A stretch of DNA of 64,000 nt from Microbaculum sp051390635 (GTDB taxonomy: Bacteria > Pseudomonadota > Alphaproteobacteria > Rhizobiales > Tepidamorphaceae): positions 620,001 through 684,000 of the forward strand of contig NZ_JBPODT010000004.1 of the NCBI RefSeq assembly GCF_051390635.1. Reading direction: 5' to 3'. Shown one piece after another: positions 44,890-54,678 of the stretch. Every line of letters starts with the position of its first letter. The first letter of the stretch is position 1. A program made the position numbers and the translations under genes. The notes under the pieces are model-generated. The model did no database searches. It was given only the letters and a program-made list of their open reading frames with translations, and had not been told where the DNA came from.

Positions 44890-45636
44890 TTATCGGATCG
44901 ATTGCTTTAAGAAACGCTCAAGTGCGGCAATAAGTGCCGATTCGTCGGGCCGCTCGGCGACGAAAATTTGACCGAAACCGAAAGCGCGGGCCTTCTCGGC
45001 GACATTCTCCGATATCACCACGGCGGCCACGCGCGCCAGATCATCGCCGAGGCCGGCGTTGCGGACGAGCGCGCCGAAGGTCTCCGCGCTTCTCGGCGAA
45101 TAGAGCAGGACCGCCGTGATCTCCGCTCCGTGCAGCGCATCGCGCGCGGCGGCGGGCAGCGCATCGGCGGCGACCGTCTCGTAGACGATGCGCCGCTCGG
45201 TCTCGTAGCCGGCGGCGGCGAGCTCGCCGGCCAGGTCGCCGGCCACCTCGCGGCCGCTCAGGTGGACCAGACGCCCTTCCCCGGGCCTGATCTCGGCGCG
45301 CAGGAGGCGGGCAAGATCGTGGACGTCGCCGGCGGCCGAGCGCACGTCGGTGAAGCCCGCCCGCCTGGCGGTCTCGGCGGTGTGGTCGCCGACGGCGTAG
45401 AGCGGGATGGTCTTGAGCGCCGCCATCTCGGGACGGCCCGCGAGCGTGCGGATGGCGTTGGCGCTGGTGACGATCAGCGCGCGGCAGATGGCGGGGTCTG
45501 CGTTCTCGGGGAGGGCGACGTCGGGGAGCGGGCGGATCGCCATGACCGGGGCGGCGATCGCGTCGATGCCGCGTTCGGCCAGGCGGGCAACGGTTTTCTC
45601 GCTGTCGCCGGTCGGCCGCGTCACCAGAACTCTCAT
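44890..45636 (-). CDS. hemD: uroporphyrinogen-III synthase
   Basis: 248 residues, the usual length. The sequence begins MRVLVTRPTGDSEKTVARL and includes a LLYSPRSAETFGALV segment; the family is poorly conserved, so assignment also rests on its position 24 bases after hemC. It cyclises hydroxymethylbilane with inversion of ring D to give uroporphyrinogen III. Confidence 0.93.
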   Translation of the reverse strand: MRVLVTRPTGDSEKTVARLAERGIDAIAAPVMAIRPLPDVALPENADPAICRALIVTSANAIRTLAGRPEMAALKTIPLYAVGDHTAETARRAGFTDVRSAAGDVHDLARLLRAEIRPGEGRLVHLSGREVAGDLAGELAAAGYETERRIVYETVAADALPAAARDALHGAEITAVLLYSPRSAETFGALVRNAGLGDDLARVAAVVISENVAEKARAFGFGQIFVAERPDESALIAALERFLKQSIR

Positions 45637-45660
45637 GGCAGACCCGTCATGCCAAAACCG

Positions 45661-46599
45661 TCACGACAGCGCCTTGAGCGCTGCCAGGAACTCCGCGCCG
45701 GCGCGGGCGACGATATCCTCGCCGGCGGTGCGGCCGATCGCCTCGGCGTCCCCGGCATCGCCCGCCGCGATCGCCTCGAATTCCTGCGCGCCGTCGGGGC
45801 TGAGGACGAGGCCGCGGAACCGCAGCCGGTCGCCGTCGATCACCGCGTGGCCGGCGATCGGGGTGCGGCAGGACCCGTCGAGGACGGCGAGGAAGGCCCG
45901 CTCGCAGGTCAGCGCCGCCGCCGTCGGGGCATGGTCGATCGCGGCGATAAGCGGAATGACGCGGGCGTCGTCGGCACGGGTCTCCACCGTGATCGCGCCC
46001 TGGCCGAGCGCGGGCGGGAAATCGTCGAGGCCGAGCACGCCGGTCGCCTCGTGTTCCGCGCCGAGGCGCTTCAGCCCTGCGAGCGCCAGCAGCGTGGCCT
46101 GCACCTCGCCCTCCTCGAGCTTGCGCAGCCTGGTCTGCACGTTGCCACGGAAGGTGACGACCTTAAGGTCCGGGCGCAGGCGGCGCACCAGCGCCTGACG
46201 ACGCAGCGAGGCGGTGCCGACCACGGCGCCGGCGCTAAGCTCGGCGAGCGATCCGGCGACGCGGCTCAGGAACGCGTCGCGCACGTCCTCGCGCTCTAGG
46301 AAGGCGGTCAGCACCAGCCCGTCGGGCAGCACCGTCGGCATGTCCTTGGCCGAATGCACGGCGATATCGGCGCGGCCGTCGAGCAGCGCCTCCTCGAGCT
46401 CCTTGGTGAAAAGGCCCTTGCCGCCGGCCTCGGCGAGCGCGCGATCCTGGATCCGGTCGCCGCTGGTCTGGAAGATGACGACCTCGGTCATCTCCTCGGG
46501 CAGGCCGTGGGCGGACCTGAGCCGGGCGGCGACTTCTTCGGCCTGGGCACGGGCCAGCGGACTGCCGCGCGTGGCGATACGGATGGGCGTGTCGGACAA
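45661..46599 (-). CDS. hemC: hydroxymethylbilane synthase (porphobilinogen deaminase)
   Basis: A 312-residue enzyme that polymerises four porphobilinogens. IRIATRGSPLARAQA at the N-terminus, HSAKDMP for substrate binding, and the Cys that holds the dipyrromethane cofactor in LDGSCRTPIAG are all present. First gene of the hemC-hemD-mitofilin-hemY unit and divergent from tsaD across a 90-bp gap. Confidence 0.97.
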   Translation of the reverse strand: MSDTPIRIATRGSPLARAQAEEVAARLRSAHGLPEEMTEVVIFQTSGDRIQDRALAEAGGKGLFTKELEEALLDGRADIAVHSAKDMPTVLPDGLVLTAFLEREDVRDAFLSRVAGSLAELSAGAVVGTASLRRQALVRRLRPDLKVVTFRGNVQTRLRKLEEGEVQATLLALAGLKRLGAEHEATGVLGLDDFPPALGQGAITVETRADDARVIPLIAAIDHAPTAAALTCERAFLAVLDGSCRTPIAGHAVIDGDRLRFRGLVLSPDGAQEFEAIAAGDAGDAEAIGRTAGEDIVARAGAEFLAALKALS

Positions 46600-46689
46600 G
46601 TCTGGCTCTTACGGGTGACAGTCGGGGTCGGCGGCGACTATAGAGACGGGCGAAGTGGAATGAAATCCGCCAATCGACCGGAACCAGAG

Positions 46690-47751
46690 ATGCGCGTCCT
46701 CGGTATTGAAACGAGTTGCGACGAAACCGCCGCGGCGGTGGTCGCCCGCACGGGCGACGGCGACGACTTTTCGGGCCGCATCCTGTCGAACGTGGTCCTG
46801 AGCCAACTCGCCGAGCACACACCCTATGGCGGCGTCGTGCCGGAAATCGCCGCGCGCGCCCATGTGGAGACACTGGACGGCCTGATCGCGCAGGCGCTGG
46901 CGGAGGCCGGCTGCGGCCTCGACGACCTCGACGGCGTCGCGGCGACGGCCGGGCCTGGGCTGATCGGCGGACTGCTGGTCGGGCTGATGACCGGCAAGGC
47001 GATCGCGGCGGCGGCGAACAAGCCCTTCGTGGCGGTCAACCATCTGGAGGCCCACGCCCTGACCGCGCGGCTGACCGACGGTCTCGCCTTCCCCTATCTG
47101 CTGCTGCTCGTCACCGGCGGCCACACCCAGATCGTCAAGGTCGAGGATGTCGGCCGCTACCGGCGCTGGGGCACGACGGTCGACGACGCCGCCGGCGAGG
47201 CCTTCGACAAGGTCGCCAAGATGCTGGGCCTCGGCTGGCCGGGCGGACCCGCGGTCGAGGCGCAGGCACTGAAGGGCGATGCCGCGCGGTTCGCCTTCCC
47301 CCGGCCGATGACCGGCCGGGCGGGCTGCGACTTCTCGTTTTCCGGGCTGAAGACGGCGGTCCGGATCGAGGCGCAGCGGATCGCGCCGCTGTCGGAAACG
47401 GACGTTGCCGACCTGTGCGCCGCGTTCCAGGCGGCGGTCGTCGACAGCCTTGCCGACCGCACTAAGAATGCGTTGTCGCGGTTTACCGGTGAGACCGGCG
47501 CCGCGCCGGTGCTGGTGGTGGCCGGCGGGGTCGCCGCCAACCAGGCCGTGCGGGCGCGGCTCGAGGCGCTTGCCGTCATGCACGGGGCAGCGCACGGGGC
47601 CGGGCTGGTGGCTCCGCCCCTGAATCTGTGCGGCGACAATGCCGCCATGGTCGCCTGGGCCGGCTGCGAGCGGCTGGCACGCGGAGCGACCGACACGCTC
47701 GACGCGCCCGCCCGGGCGCGCTGGAGCCTGGAAGACGTGGAGGCGGCATGA
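46690..47751 (+). CDS. tsaD: tRNA threonylcarbamoyladenosine transferase TsaD
   Basis: A 353-residue ASKHA-fold enzyme that, with TsaB and TsaE, transfers threonylcarbamoyl to A37 of ANN-decoding tRNAs. It starts MRVLGIETSCDETAAAVV, has the metal-binding His pair in VNHLEAHALTA, and DDAAGEAFDKVAKMLGL. ATG 46690 chosen; the frame runs upstream into hemC antisense. Ends with a four-base overlap into gpsA (ATGA). Confidence 0.97.
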   Translation: MRVLGIETSCDETAAAVVARTGDGDDFSGRILSNVVLSQLAEHTPYGGVVPEIAARAHVETLDGLIAQALAEAGCGLDDLDGVAATAGPGLIGGLLVGLMTGKAIAAAANKPFVAVNHLEAHALTARLTDGLAFPYLLLLVTGGHTQIVKVEDVGRYRRWGTTVDDAAGEAFDKVAKMLGLGWPGGPAVEAQALKGDAARFAFPRPMTGRAGCDFSFSGLKTAVRIEAQRIAPLSETDVADLCAAFQAAVVDSLADRTKNALSRFTGETGAAPVLVVAGGVAANQAVRARLEALAVMHGAAHGAGLVAPPLNLCGDNAAMVAWAGCERLARGATDTLDAPARARWSLEDVEAA

Positions 47752-48746
47752 GCGCTGTCGGAACGGTCGGGGTCATCGGCGGCGGCGCCTGGGGAACGGC
47801 GCTCGCCAGCGTCGCGGCGCGGGCCGGGCGTCCGGTCCGCCTCTGGGCGCGCGACGCCAAGACCGTCGAGGACATCAACAGGCACCACGAGAACCGGATG
47901 CGGCTGCCCGGCGTCGCGCTCGACGCGGGGATCGTCGCGACCCGGTCGCTCGAGGAGACCTGCGCCGCCGACGCGCTGATCCTGGCGGTGCCGGCCCAGG
48001 CGGTGCGCGGCGTGGCGCAGGAGATGGCCGGCGTGCTGCCGGCCGGCCGCCCCGTCGTCATCGCCGCCAAGGGCATCGAGCGCGGCACCGAGGCCTTCAT
48101 GTCCGACGTCGTCGCCGAGGCGCTGCCCCAGGCGGTGCCGGCGGTGCTGTCGGGACCGAGCTTCGCGGACGACGTGGCGCACGGCCTGCCGACCGCGGTG
48201 ACGCTTGCCTGCGCCGACGAGGCGGTCGGCAGGACGCTGGTCGAGGCGATCGGCTACAGCGCCTTCCGCCCCTACCGGTCGAGCGACCTGACCGGCGTCC
48301 AGGTCGGCGGGGCGGTGAAGAACGTGCTGGCGATCGCCTGCGGCGTCGTCGTCGGCAAGGCGCTGGGGGCGAGCGCGCACGCGGCGCTGGTGGCGCGCGG
48401 CTTCGCCGAGCTGACCCGGTTCGGCCGGGCGCTCGGGGCGCGGCCCGAGACCCTGTCCGGCCTGTCGGGCCTCGGCGACCTGGTGCTGACGGCGACCAGC
48501 CCGCAATCGCGCAACTATTCCTTCGGCGTCTCCCTGGGACGGGGCGACACGGTCGATACCATCCTCGGCGGCCGCAAGGCGGTCACCGAAGGCGTGTGGA
48601 CGGCACCGGCGGTCGTCGACCGGGCGGCGAAGCTCGATGTCGAGATGCCGATCTGCGCGGCGGTCGCCGCCGTCGTCGCCGGACGCGCCAGCGTCGACAC
48701 GGCGATCGAGGCGCTGCTGTCGCGTCCGTTCCGCGAGGAAGACTGA
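47748..48746 (+). CDS. gpsA: glycerol-3-phosphate dehydrogenase [NAD(P)+]
   Basis: A 332-residue cytoplasmic enzyme making sn-glycerol-3-phosphate from dihydroxyacetone phosphate for phospholipid synthesis. Rossmann loop IGGGAWGTALA, LSGPSFADDVAHGLPTAV and the catalytic Lys in GGAVKNVLAIACG are seen. Translationally coupled to tsaD, the standard order in Hyphomicrobiales. Confidence 0.97.
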   Translation: MSAVGTVGVIGGGAWGTALASVAARAGRPVRLWARDAKTVEDINRHHENRMRLPGVALDAGIVATRSLEETCAADALILAVPAQAVRGVAQEMAGVLPAGRPVVIAAKGIERGTEAFMSDVVAEALPQAVPAVLSGPSFADDVAHGLPTAVTLACADEAVGRTLVEAIGYSAFRPYRSSDLTGVQVGGAVKNVLAIACGVVVGKALGASAHAALVARGFAELTRFGRALGARPETLSGLSGLGDLVLTATSPQSRNYSFGVSLGRGDTVDTILGGRKAVTEGVWTAPAVVDRAAKLDVEMPICAAVAAVVAGRASVDTAIEALLSRPFREED

Positions 48747-48797
48747 CGGCGCCGGAGGCAACCCGGTTCGACCAATCGAAACAAACGGAGAGGCGGC

Positions 48798-49214
48798 ATG
48801 GCCTATTGGCTGTTCAAGTCGGAGCCCAACACCTGGTCCTGGGACGATCAGGTGAAGAAGGGCAAAAAGGGCGAGGAGTGGGACGGGGTGCGCAACTATC
48901 AGGCCCGCAACACCATGCGGGCCATGAAGAAGGGCGACCTCGGCTTCTTCTATCACTCGGTGAACGAGAAGCGGATCGTCGGCATCGTCGAGGTGGTCGT
49001 CGAGGCGCATCCCGATTCGACCGACGGCTCGGGCACCTGGGAGTGCGTCGACATCGCCGCCGTGGAGGCGGTGCCGAACCCGGTGACGCTGGACGACATC
49101 AAGGCCGAGCCGACGCTGGCCGACATGGTGCTGGTCAACAATTCGCGGTTGTCGGTGCAGCCGGTCACGGCGAAGGAATGGACGATCATCCGCAAGATGG
49201 GCGGCCTGACGTGA
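48798..49214 (+). CDS. EVE domain-containing protein
   Basis: A 138-residue stand-alone EVE (PUA-like) domain. It begins AYWLFKSEPNTWSWDD and has WDGVRNYQARNTMRAMKKGD, the family signature; the FYHS strand follows. EVE domains bind modified bases in DNA or RNA. It sits between gpsA and a methyltransferase, a conserved alphaproteobacterial arrangement; stop overlaps the next start (GTGA). Confidence 0.93.
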   Translation: MAYWLFKSEPNTWSWDDQVKKGKKGEEWDGVRNYQARNTMRAMKKGDLGFFYHSVNEKRIVGIVEVVVEAHPDSTDGSGTWECVDIAAVEAVPNPVTLDDIKAEPTLADMVLVNNSRLSVQPVTAKEWTIIRKMGGLT

Positions 49215-49927
49215 GCCCACCGGCCCCGGACGGGGCCGTGCGGGACACCGAAGACCGGACCGCCTTCATTCTCGACAACACGCGGCCGCGGCCGGTGCCG
49301 CTGTGCCCGGAGATCACGGTGCGGGTGGCCGACGAGGCGCTGCCGCTGTGGCGCAAGACCGAGGAGGAACTCGGCGAGATGGGTCTGCCGCCGCCGTTCT
49401 GGGCGTTCGCCTGGGCCGGCGGGCAGGCGCTGGCCCGGTACGTGCTGGATCACCCCGAAACCGTGCGGGGCCGTCGCGTGCTCGATCTCGGCGCCGGCTC
49501 CGGGCTGGTGGCGATCGCCGCGATGCGCGCCGGCGCGGCCCGCGCGACCGCCACCGATCCCGACCGCTGGGCGGTCGCCGCGATCGGCCTCAACGCCGCG
49601 CTGAACGGCGTTCGCGTCGACGTGGTCGCGGCCGATCTGCTCGACGGGCCGCTCGATATCCCCGGTGATGCGCCCGAGGGTGGCGCCCCGGAGACGATCC
49701 TGGTCGGCGACCTGTTCTACGAAAAGCCGCTTGCCGGTCGGGTGCTGCGGTTTCTCGACCGCTGCCGCGACGCCGGCGCCACCGTCCTGATCGGCGATCC
49801 GGGCCGCAGCTACCTGCCGCGCGAGCGGCTCGAGAAACTCGCCGAGCACGGCGTGCCGACGACGCGGGCGCTGGAGGACGCGGAGATCAAGCGCACGGCG
49901 GTATGGCGGCTCGTCGCCCAGGCGTGA
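49211..49927 (+). CDS. class I SAM methyltransferase, ETF-beta lysine methyltransferase-like
   Basis: 238 residues from GTG 49211. SAM motif I is VLDLGAGSGLVAIAA; post-I acidic end is ATDPDR; motif IV reads VGDLFYE. The preceding LGEMGLPPPFWAFAWAGGQ is characteristic of the bacterial and mitochondrial ETF-beta methyltransferases (METTL20 type), which trimethylate lysines of electron-transfer flavoprotein. ETF would be the electron acceptor of the acyl-CoA dehydrogenase at 25.6 kb. A ribosomal L11-type target is the alternative. Confidence 0.83.
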   Translation: MSPPAPDGAVRDTEDRTAFILDNTRPRPVPLCPEITVRVADEALPLWRKTEEELGEMGLPPPFWAFAWAGGQALARYVLDHPETVRGRRVLDLGAGSGLVAIAAMRAGAARATATDPDRWAVAAIGLNAALNGVRVDVVAADLLDGPLDIPGDAPEGGAPETILVGDLFYEKPLAGRVLRFLDRCRDAGATVLIGDPGRSYLPRERLEKLAEHGVPTTRALEDAEIKRTAVWRLVAQA

Positions 49928-49942
49928 CCGACCGAAGGCCGA

Positions 49943-49987
49943 GGTGCCGGGTGTTCAGGCGCCGGGCGTTCAGGTGTGGGGCGTTCT
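49943..49987. repeat. 15-bp imperfect tandem repeat, three copies
   Basis: GGTGCCGGGTGTTCA, GGCGCCGGGCGTTCA and GGTGTGGGGCGTTCT at 49943, 49958 and 49973, with a decayed fourth unit after. Starts 16 bases past the methyltransferase stop. Confidence 0.85.
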
Positions 49988-50084
49988 GGCCCCGGGTGGG
50001 GGAATCGCGCCGAGGCGCTTTCGCTCGGGCGCCGGCCTGGGCTACACATCGACGGCAATCTCGTTCCGAGGGGAGACACCGGAC

Positions 50085-50486
50085 ATGGTATTCGACGGCA
50101 TCAACTATCTCGCGGTGGTCATCGCGGCGGTCGTCGGCTTCGTCGCCAGCGCGCTGTGGTACAAGGCGTTCGGCAATGCCTGGCTGATGGCGCAAGGGCG
50201 CGCGCCCGGGGACACGACGCCGAAGCCGGGGCCCTTCGTCGTCGCCGGCGTGGCGCAACTGCTGATGGCCTTCATGCTCGCCGGCGTGCTCGGCCATCTC
50301 GGCCAGATCAACCTGCAGAACGGCATCATCGGCGCGGCGTTCCTCTGGCTCGGCTTCGTCGCCACGACGATCGCGGTCAACGATTCGTTCCAGGGCTCCA
50401 AGGTGACGCTGACGCTGATCGACGCCGGTCACTGGCTGGTGGTTCTGGTGCTGATGGGCGCGATTATCGGCCTGTTCGGAGTCTGA
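50085..50486 (+). CDS. DUF1761 family membrane protein
   Basis: A 133-residue protein with four hydrophobic helices. It opens with INYLAVVIAAVVGFVASALWYKAFG, the DUF1761 signature (Trp-Tyr after helix 1). No function is known for the family. Start at ATG 50085 after GAGGGGAG; the upstream frame passes through the 15-bp repeat and is not coding. Confidence 0.85.
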   Translation: MVFDGINYLAVVIAAVVGFVASALWYKAFGNAWLMAQGRAPGDTTPKPGPFVVAGVAQLLMAFMLAGVLGHLGQINLQNGIIGAAFLWLGFVATTIAVNDSFQGSKVTLTLIDAGHWLVVLVLMGAIIGLFGV

Positions 50487-50628
50487 ACTTCGGCCGGGCG
50501 GGCCGATAACGGGGCGAATCGTCGCCGTCGACCAAAGTTCGACGGTTCCGACATTGCCCGCCCCACGGCCGATCCGCATAATGCCCGCGATACGCGGCGC
50601 CGCCGGACAACGGCGAGCGCGACGATGG

Positions 50629-50660
50629 AATACCAGGGGAATACCAGGGAAATACCAGGG
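50629..50660. repeat. 11-bp tandem repeat before acs, each copy Shine-Dalgarno-like
   Basis: AATACCAGGGG, AATACCAGGGA and AATACCAGGG at 50629, 50640 and 50651. The last copy runs into AGGGAGG, the ribosome site of acs nine bases before its ATG, so each unit carries a partial Shine-Dalgarno. Confidence 0.9.
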
Positions 50661-50671
50661 AGGTCTGGCCA

Positions 50672-52621
<1,950 letters not shown>

Positions 52622-52630
52622 GCGGGCGCA

Positions 52631-52670
52631 GCTCTCCGCCCGCTCTGCCAGCTCTCCGCCCGCTCTGCCG
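52631..52670. repeat. 20-bp tandem duplication after acs
   Basis: Two adjacent copies, 52631-52650 and 52651-52670, differing only at the last base; nine bases after the acs stop. Confidence 0.9.
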
Positions 52671-52713
52671 GCACGGCTCAGACGTTGCCGCTCAGTCCGG
52701 ACACCAGCTTCAG

Positions 52714-52740
52714 CGCCCGGCCCCGTGATGGGGCCGGGCG
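52714..52740 (+). terminator. strong hairpin downstream of acs
   Basis: Perfect 11-bp stem CGCCCGGCCCC / GGGGCCGGGCG with a GTGAT loop. The following TTGCCGTTTG is only weakly T-rich. Likely the acs terminator. Confidence 0.6.
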
Positions 52741-52847
52741 TTGCCGTTTGCGCGCCCCACCGCCGTATCGCCGTCCCGCCGCCGCCGTTCGGGGATCGCC
52801 CGCGCGCGCTAGCCGAATTGCGTATTCGAAATCGCAGCCGGTCCTTG

Positions 52848-52875
52848 ATACAAACACCGATATACAAACACCGGT
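52848..52875. repeat. 14-bp tandem duplication upstream of the XRE locus
   Basis: ATACAAACACCGAT (52848-52861) and ATACAAACACCGGT (52862-52875), differing at one base. It is AT-richer than its surroundings and lies about 50 bases before the candidate promoter of the next operon, so it could be a binding site rather than a slippage product. Confidence 0.8.
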
Positions 52876-52923
52876 TGTGGCCGGTGCGCCGCTATCGTTG
52901 AACTTTCGATCATGGTCAGGGAC

Positions 52924-52956
52924 TTGATAAAAATACTAATAACCCCATAATATGGG
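52924..52956 (+). promoter_or_regulatory. candidate promoter with overlapping palindromic operator
   Basis: TTGATA (52924-52929), a 16-bp spacer, and CATAAT (52946-52951) look like a sigma-70 promoter. The -10 lies within a perfect palindrome CCCATA-A-TATGGG (52944-52956). Transcription would begin about ten bases before ATG 52969, giving a nearly leaderless mRNA. An XRE regulator is encoded in the downstream pair, so autoregulation is plausible. Confidence 0.5.
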
Positions 52957-52968
52957 CTTTGTGATATA

Positions 52969-53421
52969 ATGCCTTCGAAGCGTCGGACGGACCCGCTGTT
53001 CCTGGATGACGTCAAGACCATTCTGGGCGATCCGGCCGGCATTCTGCGAAAACCGCCGACCAGGGCCGAGCTGGAGGAGCAGCGGCAGCTATGCGGTCTG
53101 CTTTGGGGCTATGCCGATGCGGGCGACGCCGAATGGGGCCCCGACAGCGATCGCGCCGGCCTGCTGCATACCGCCGCCGGGGAGACGATCGAGGTTCGGT
53201 ACATCAATTGGGGCGGCCAGATACTCGACCTGTTTCCGGTCCCCAAGCGGGTGCCGCGATGCCGGATCTGGTTCCTGCGCCACCCAGATGGAACCGAGTA
53301 CCTGATCGCGATGACGAACGTAACGGAGATCGCGGAGGGCCATTTCCCGGATCTGAACGGGGTGGTGAGCCCGCGCGTCGCCGCGCTGCTGCCGGGCAGC
53401 TACATCGAGCAAGTGTCGTGA
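52969..53421 (+). CDS. unknown protein paired with XRE regulator
   Basis: A 150-residue protein with no recognised family. It has a charged N-terminus (PSKRRTDPLFLDDVKTIL), a PPTRAELEEQRQLCGLLWGYAD helix and a beta-rich C-terminal half with IRYINWGGQ-like and CRIWFLRHPDGTEY strands. It contains no RelE/HigB catalytic signature that I can see. It lies 15 bases upstream of the XRE gene, the order of many toxin-antitoxin operons, but toxin activity is only a guess. Almost no 5' leader is predicted. Confidence 0.65.
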   Translation: MPSKRRTDPLFLDDVKTILGDPAGILRKPPTRAELEEQRQLCGLLWGYADAGDAEWGPDSDRAGLLHTAAGETIEVRYINWGGQILDLFPVPKRVPRCRIWFLRHPDGTEYLIAMTNVTEIAEGHFPDLNGVVSPRVAALLPGSYIEQVS

Positions 53422-53436
53422 GCGTACGAGGCCGCC

Positions 53437-54198
53437 ATGCGTGAGACGAAACAGTACAAGTCCTTCGACAGCCTGATCGCGGATCGCGGCCAGGCCTTCG
53501 AAAGCGCGGCCGACGCGTACCGGTTGCTTACCGAAACCGCCATGTCCGATGCCGAGTTCGCGGACGCCTTCTGGTACGAGCACCTGCGCCGCCGCATGGT
53601 CGCCGCGCGAAAGGCAAACCATACGCAGGCCGATCAGGCGCGCGCCATGAAGACCAGCCAGAGCGAGGTCTCGCGCCTCGAGAACAGCCTCGGGCCGGGG
53701 ACGCGGCTGGGCACGCTGAGAAGCTATCTGGCGGCATGCGGCACGTCCCTCGAGGCCATGCTGGCGGTGCCGGCCGCGGCGCCGGACCCGGGGCGCGAGC
53801 CCGGCGAAGTGGTCGGCGAAGAGGCTGGCGACCCGGCCGGCGAGAACGTCACGCTCGTCATCGAGGGCGCCAAATTCGCCGGCCGCGAGGCCATCGGCGT
53901 GCTGCAGGCCATCCGGACCGTCATGAAGACGGTTCAGGAGGCGCCGATGAGCGCCGCCGACCGGACGGCGTTCTTCCGGGCCTTCATCACGAATCTCGTC
54001 GACGCCAGGCTTCCGGCGCGGCTGTACGGCGACCATCCGGTCAAGCTGAACATGTCCGTTCCCGGCGACCAGACCGCGCCGGTGACGGGGGCCGGCGATC
54101 TGCAGGTGGTCACCGGAGACGGGCAGCCGTCGGACGACCTGATCACCGTGGCCGGCGCCAGACCGGCGGGCTCCGAAACCGCAGGCTCCGGAATCTGA
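53437..54198 (+). CDS. XRE-type helix-turn-helix protein with long C-terminal extension
   Basis: 253 residues. The HTH lies at ~55-100 (RRRMVAARKANHTQADQA, then SQSEVSRLENS). Residues ~105-135 are an Ala/Pro/Glu linker and the remaining ~120 form a separate mixed domain of unknown type. The HTH could bind the palindrome at 52944-52956. The extended C-terminus is unusual for a simple antitoxin. Confidence 0.72.
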   Translation: MRETKQYKSFDSLIADRGQAFESAADAYRLLTETAMSDAEFADAFWYEHLRRRMVAARKANHTQADQARAMKTSQSEVSRLENSLGPGTRLGTLRSYLAACGTSLEAMLAVPAAAPDPGREPGEVVGEEAGDPAGENVTLVIEGAKFAGREAIGVLQAIRTVMKTVQEAPMSAADRTAFFRAFITNLVDARLPARLYGDHPVKLNMSVPGDQTAPVTGAGDLQVVTGDGQPSDDLITVAGARPAGSETAGSGI

Positions 54199-54225
54199 TC
54201 CTTGATGGACAAGGCGTAATCCGAC

Positions 54226-54558
54226 ATGGCCGTGCTCCACGCAGTGATAACGCTGATCTTCTGGGCTCTCTGGGTGCCGCTGGTGTACCTCGTCTCCAGC
54301 TGGCTGGTCGCGCGGTGGTCGTGGTCGGGCGACGTGCTCGGCGTGATCGGAACCCTGATGCTGTTCTTTCCGACGGCCTCCGGCCTCGCCTGGGACGTCA
54401 TCTCGCGGACGGGGCGGCCGCCCGTCGATCACAACGGCAATCCCGTCCCGCCCATCCAGGGCTATGCCGGCTTCTCCTGGGTGCGGATCTGCATCAACGC
54501 CATCGGCATTTCGCTGATCGGGGTCGGCTTCTTCGTCAATTACCTGGCACGATCGTAG
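54226..54558 (+). CDS. small membrane protein of unknown function
   Basis: 110 residues with about three hydrophobic segments: ITLIFWALWVPLVYLVSS, VLGVIGTLMLFFPTASG and ICINAIGISLIGVGFFV. A hydrophilic loop RTGRPPVDHNGNPVPP lies between the second and third. No family recognised. It follows the XRE gene by 27 bases on the same strand and may belong to the same unit. Its last codons and stop lie in an 18-bp duplication. Confidence 0.65.
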   Translation: MAVLHAVITLIFWALWVPLVYLVSSWLVARWSWSGDVLGVIGTLMLFFPTASGLAWDVISRTGRPPVDHNGNPVPPIQGYAGFSWVRICINAIGISLIGVGFFVNYLARS

Positions 54559-54578
54559 GTCCTGGCACGATCGCAGCC
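54543..54578. repeat. 18-bp tandem duplication over a stop codon
   Basis: CCTGGCACGATCGTAGGT (54543-54560) contains the TAG of the membrane-protein gene; a second copy with three changes is at 54561-54578, where the TAG has become CAG. Confidence 0.85.
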
Positions 54579-54626
54579 GCCCGGACACCCCGGACGCGGG
54601 GGTGCCAGGTGCGGGCACCCTGATGC

Positions 54627-54668
54627 GGCGATCCGGATAGGGCGATCCGGATGCGGCGATCCGGATAC
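54627..54668. repeat. 14-bp tandem repeat, three copies
   Basis: GGCGATCCGGAT plus two variable bases (AG, GC, AC) at 54627, 54641 and 54655, between convergent genes. Confidence 0.9.
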
Positions 54669-54678
54669 GGGCCGGCCC

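Noticed and set aside
34917..46645. Shared GTCGGCGGCGACTAT upstream of poxB (about 34926) and hemC/tsaD (about 46629)
   Set aside because: A 15-base match is suggestive, but in GC-rich sequence it carries little weight; positions relative to starts differ and no regulator links the genes.
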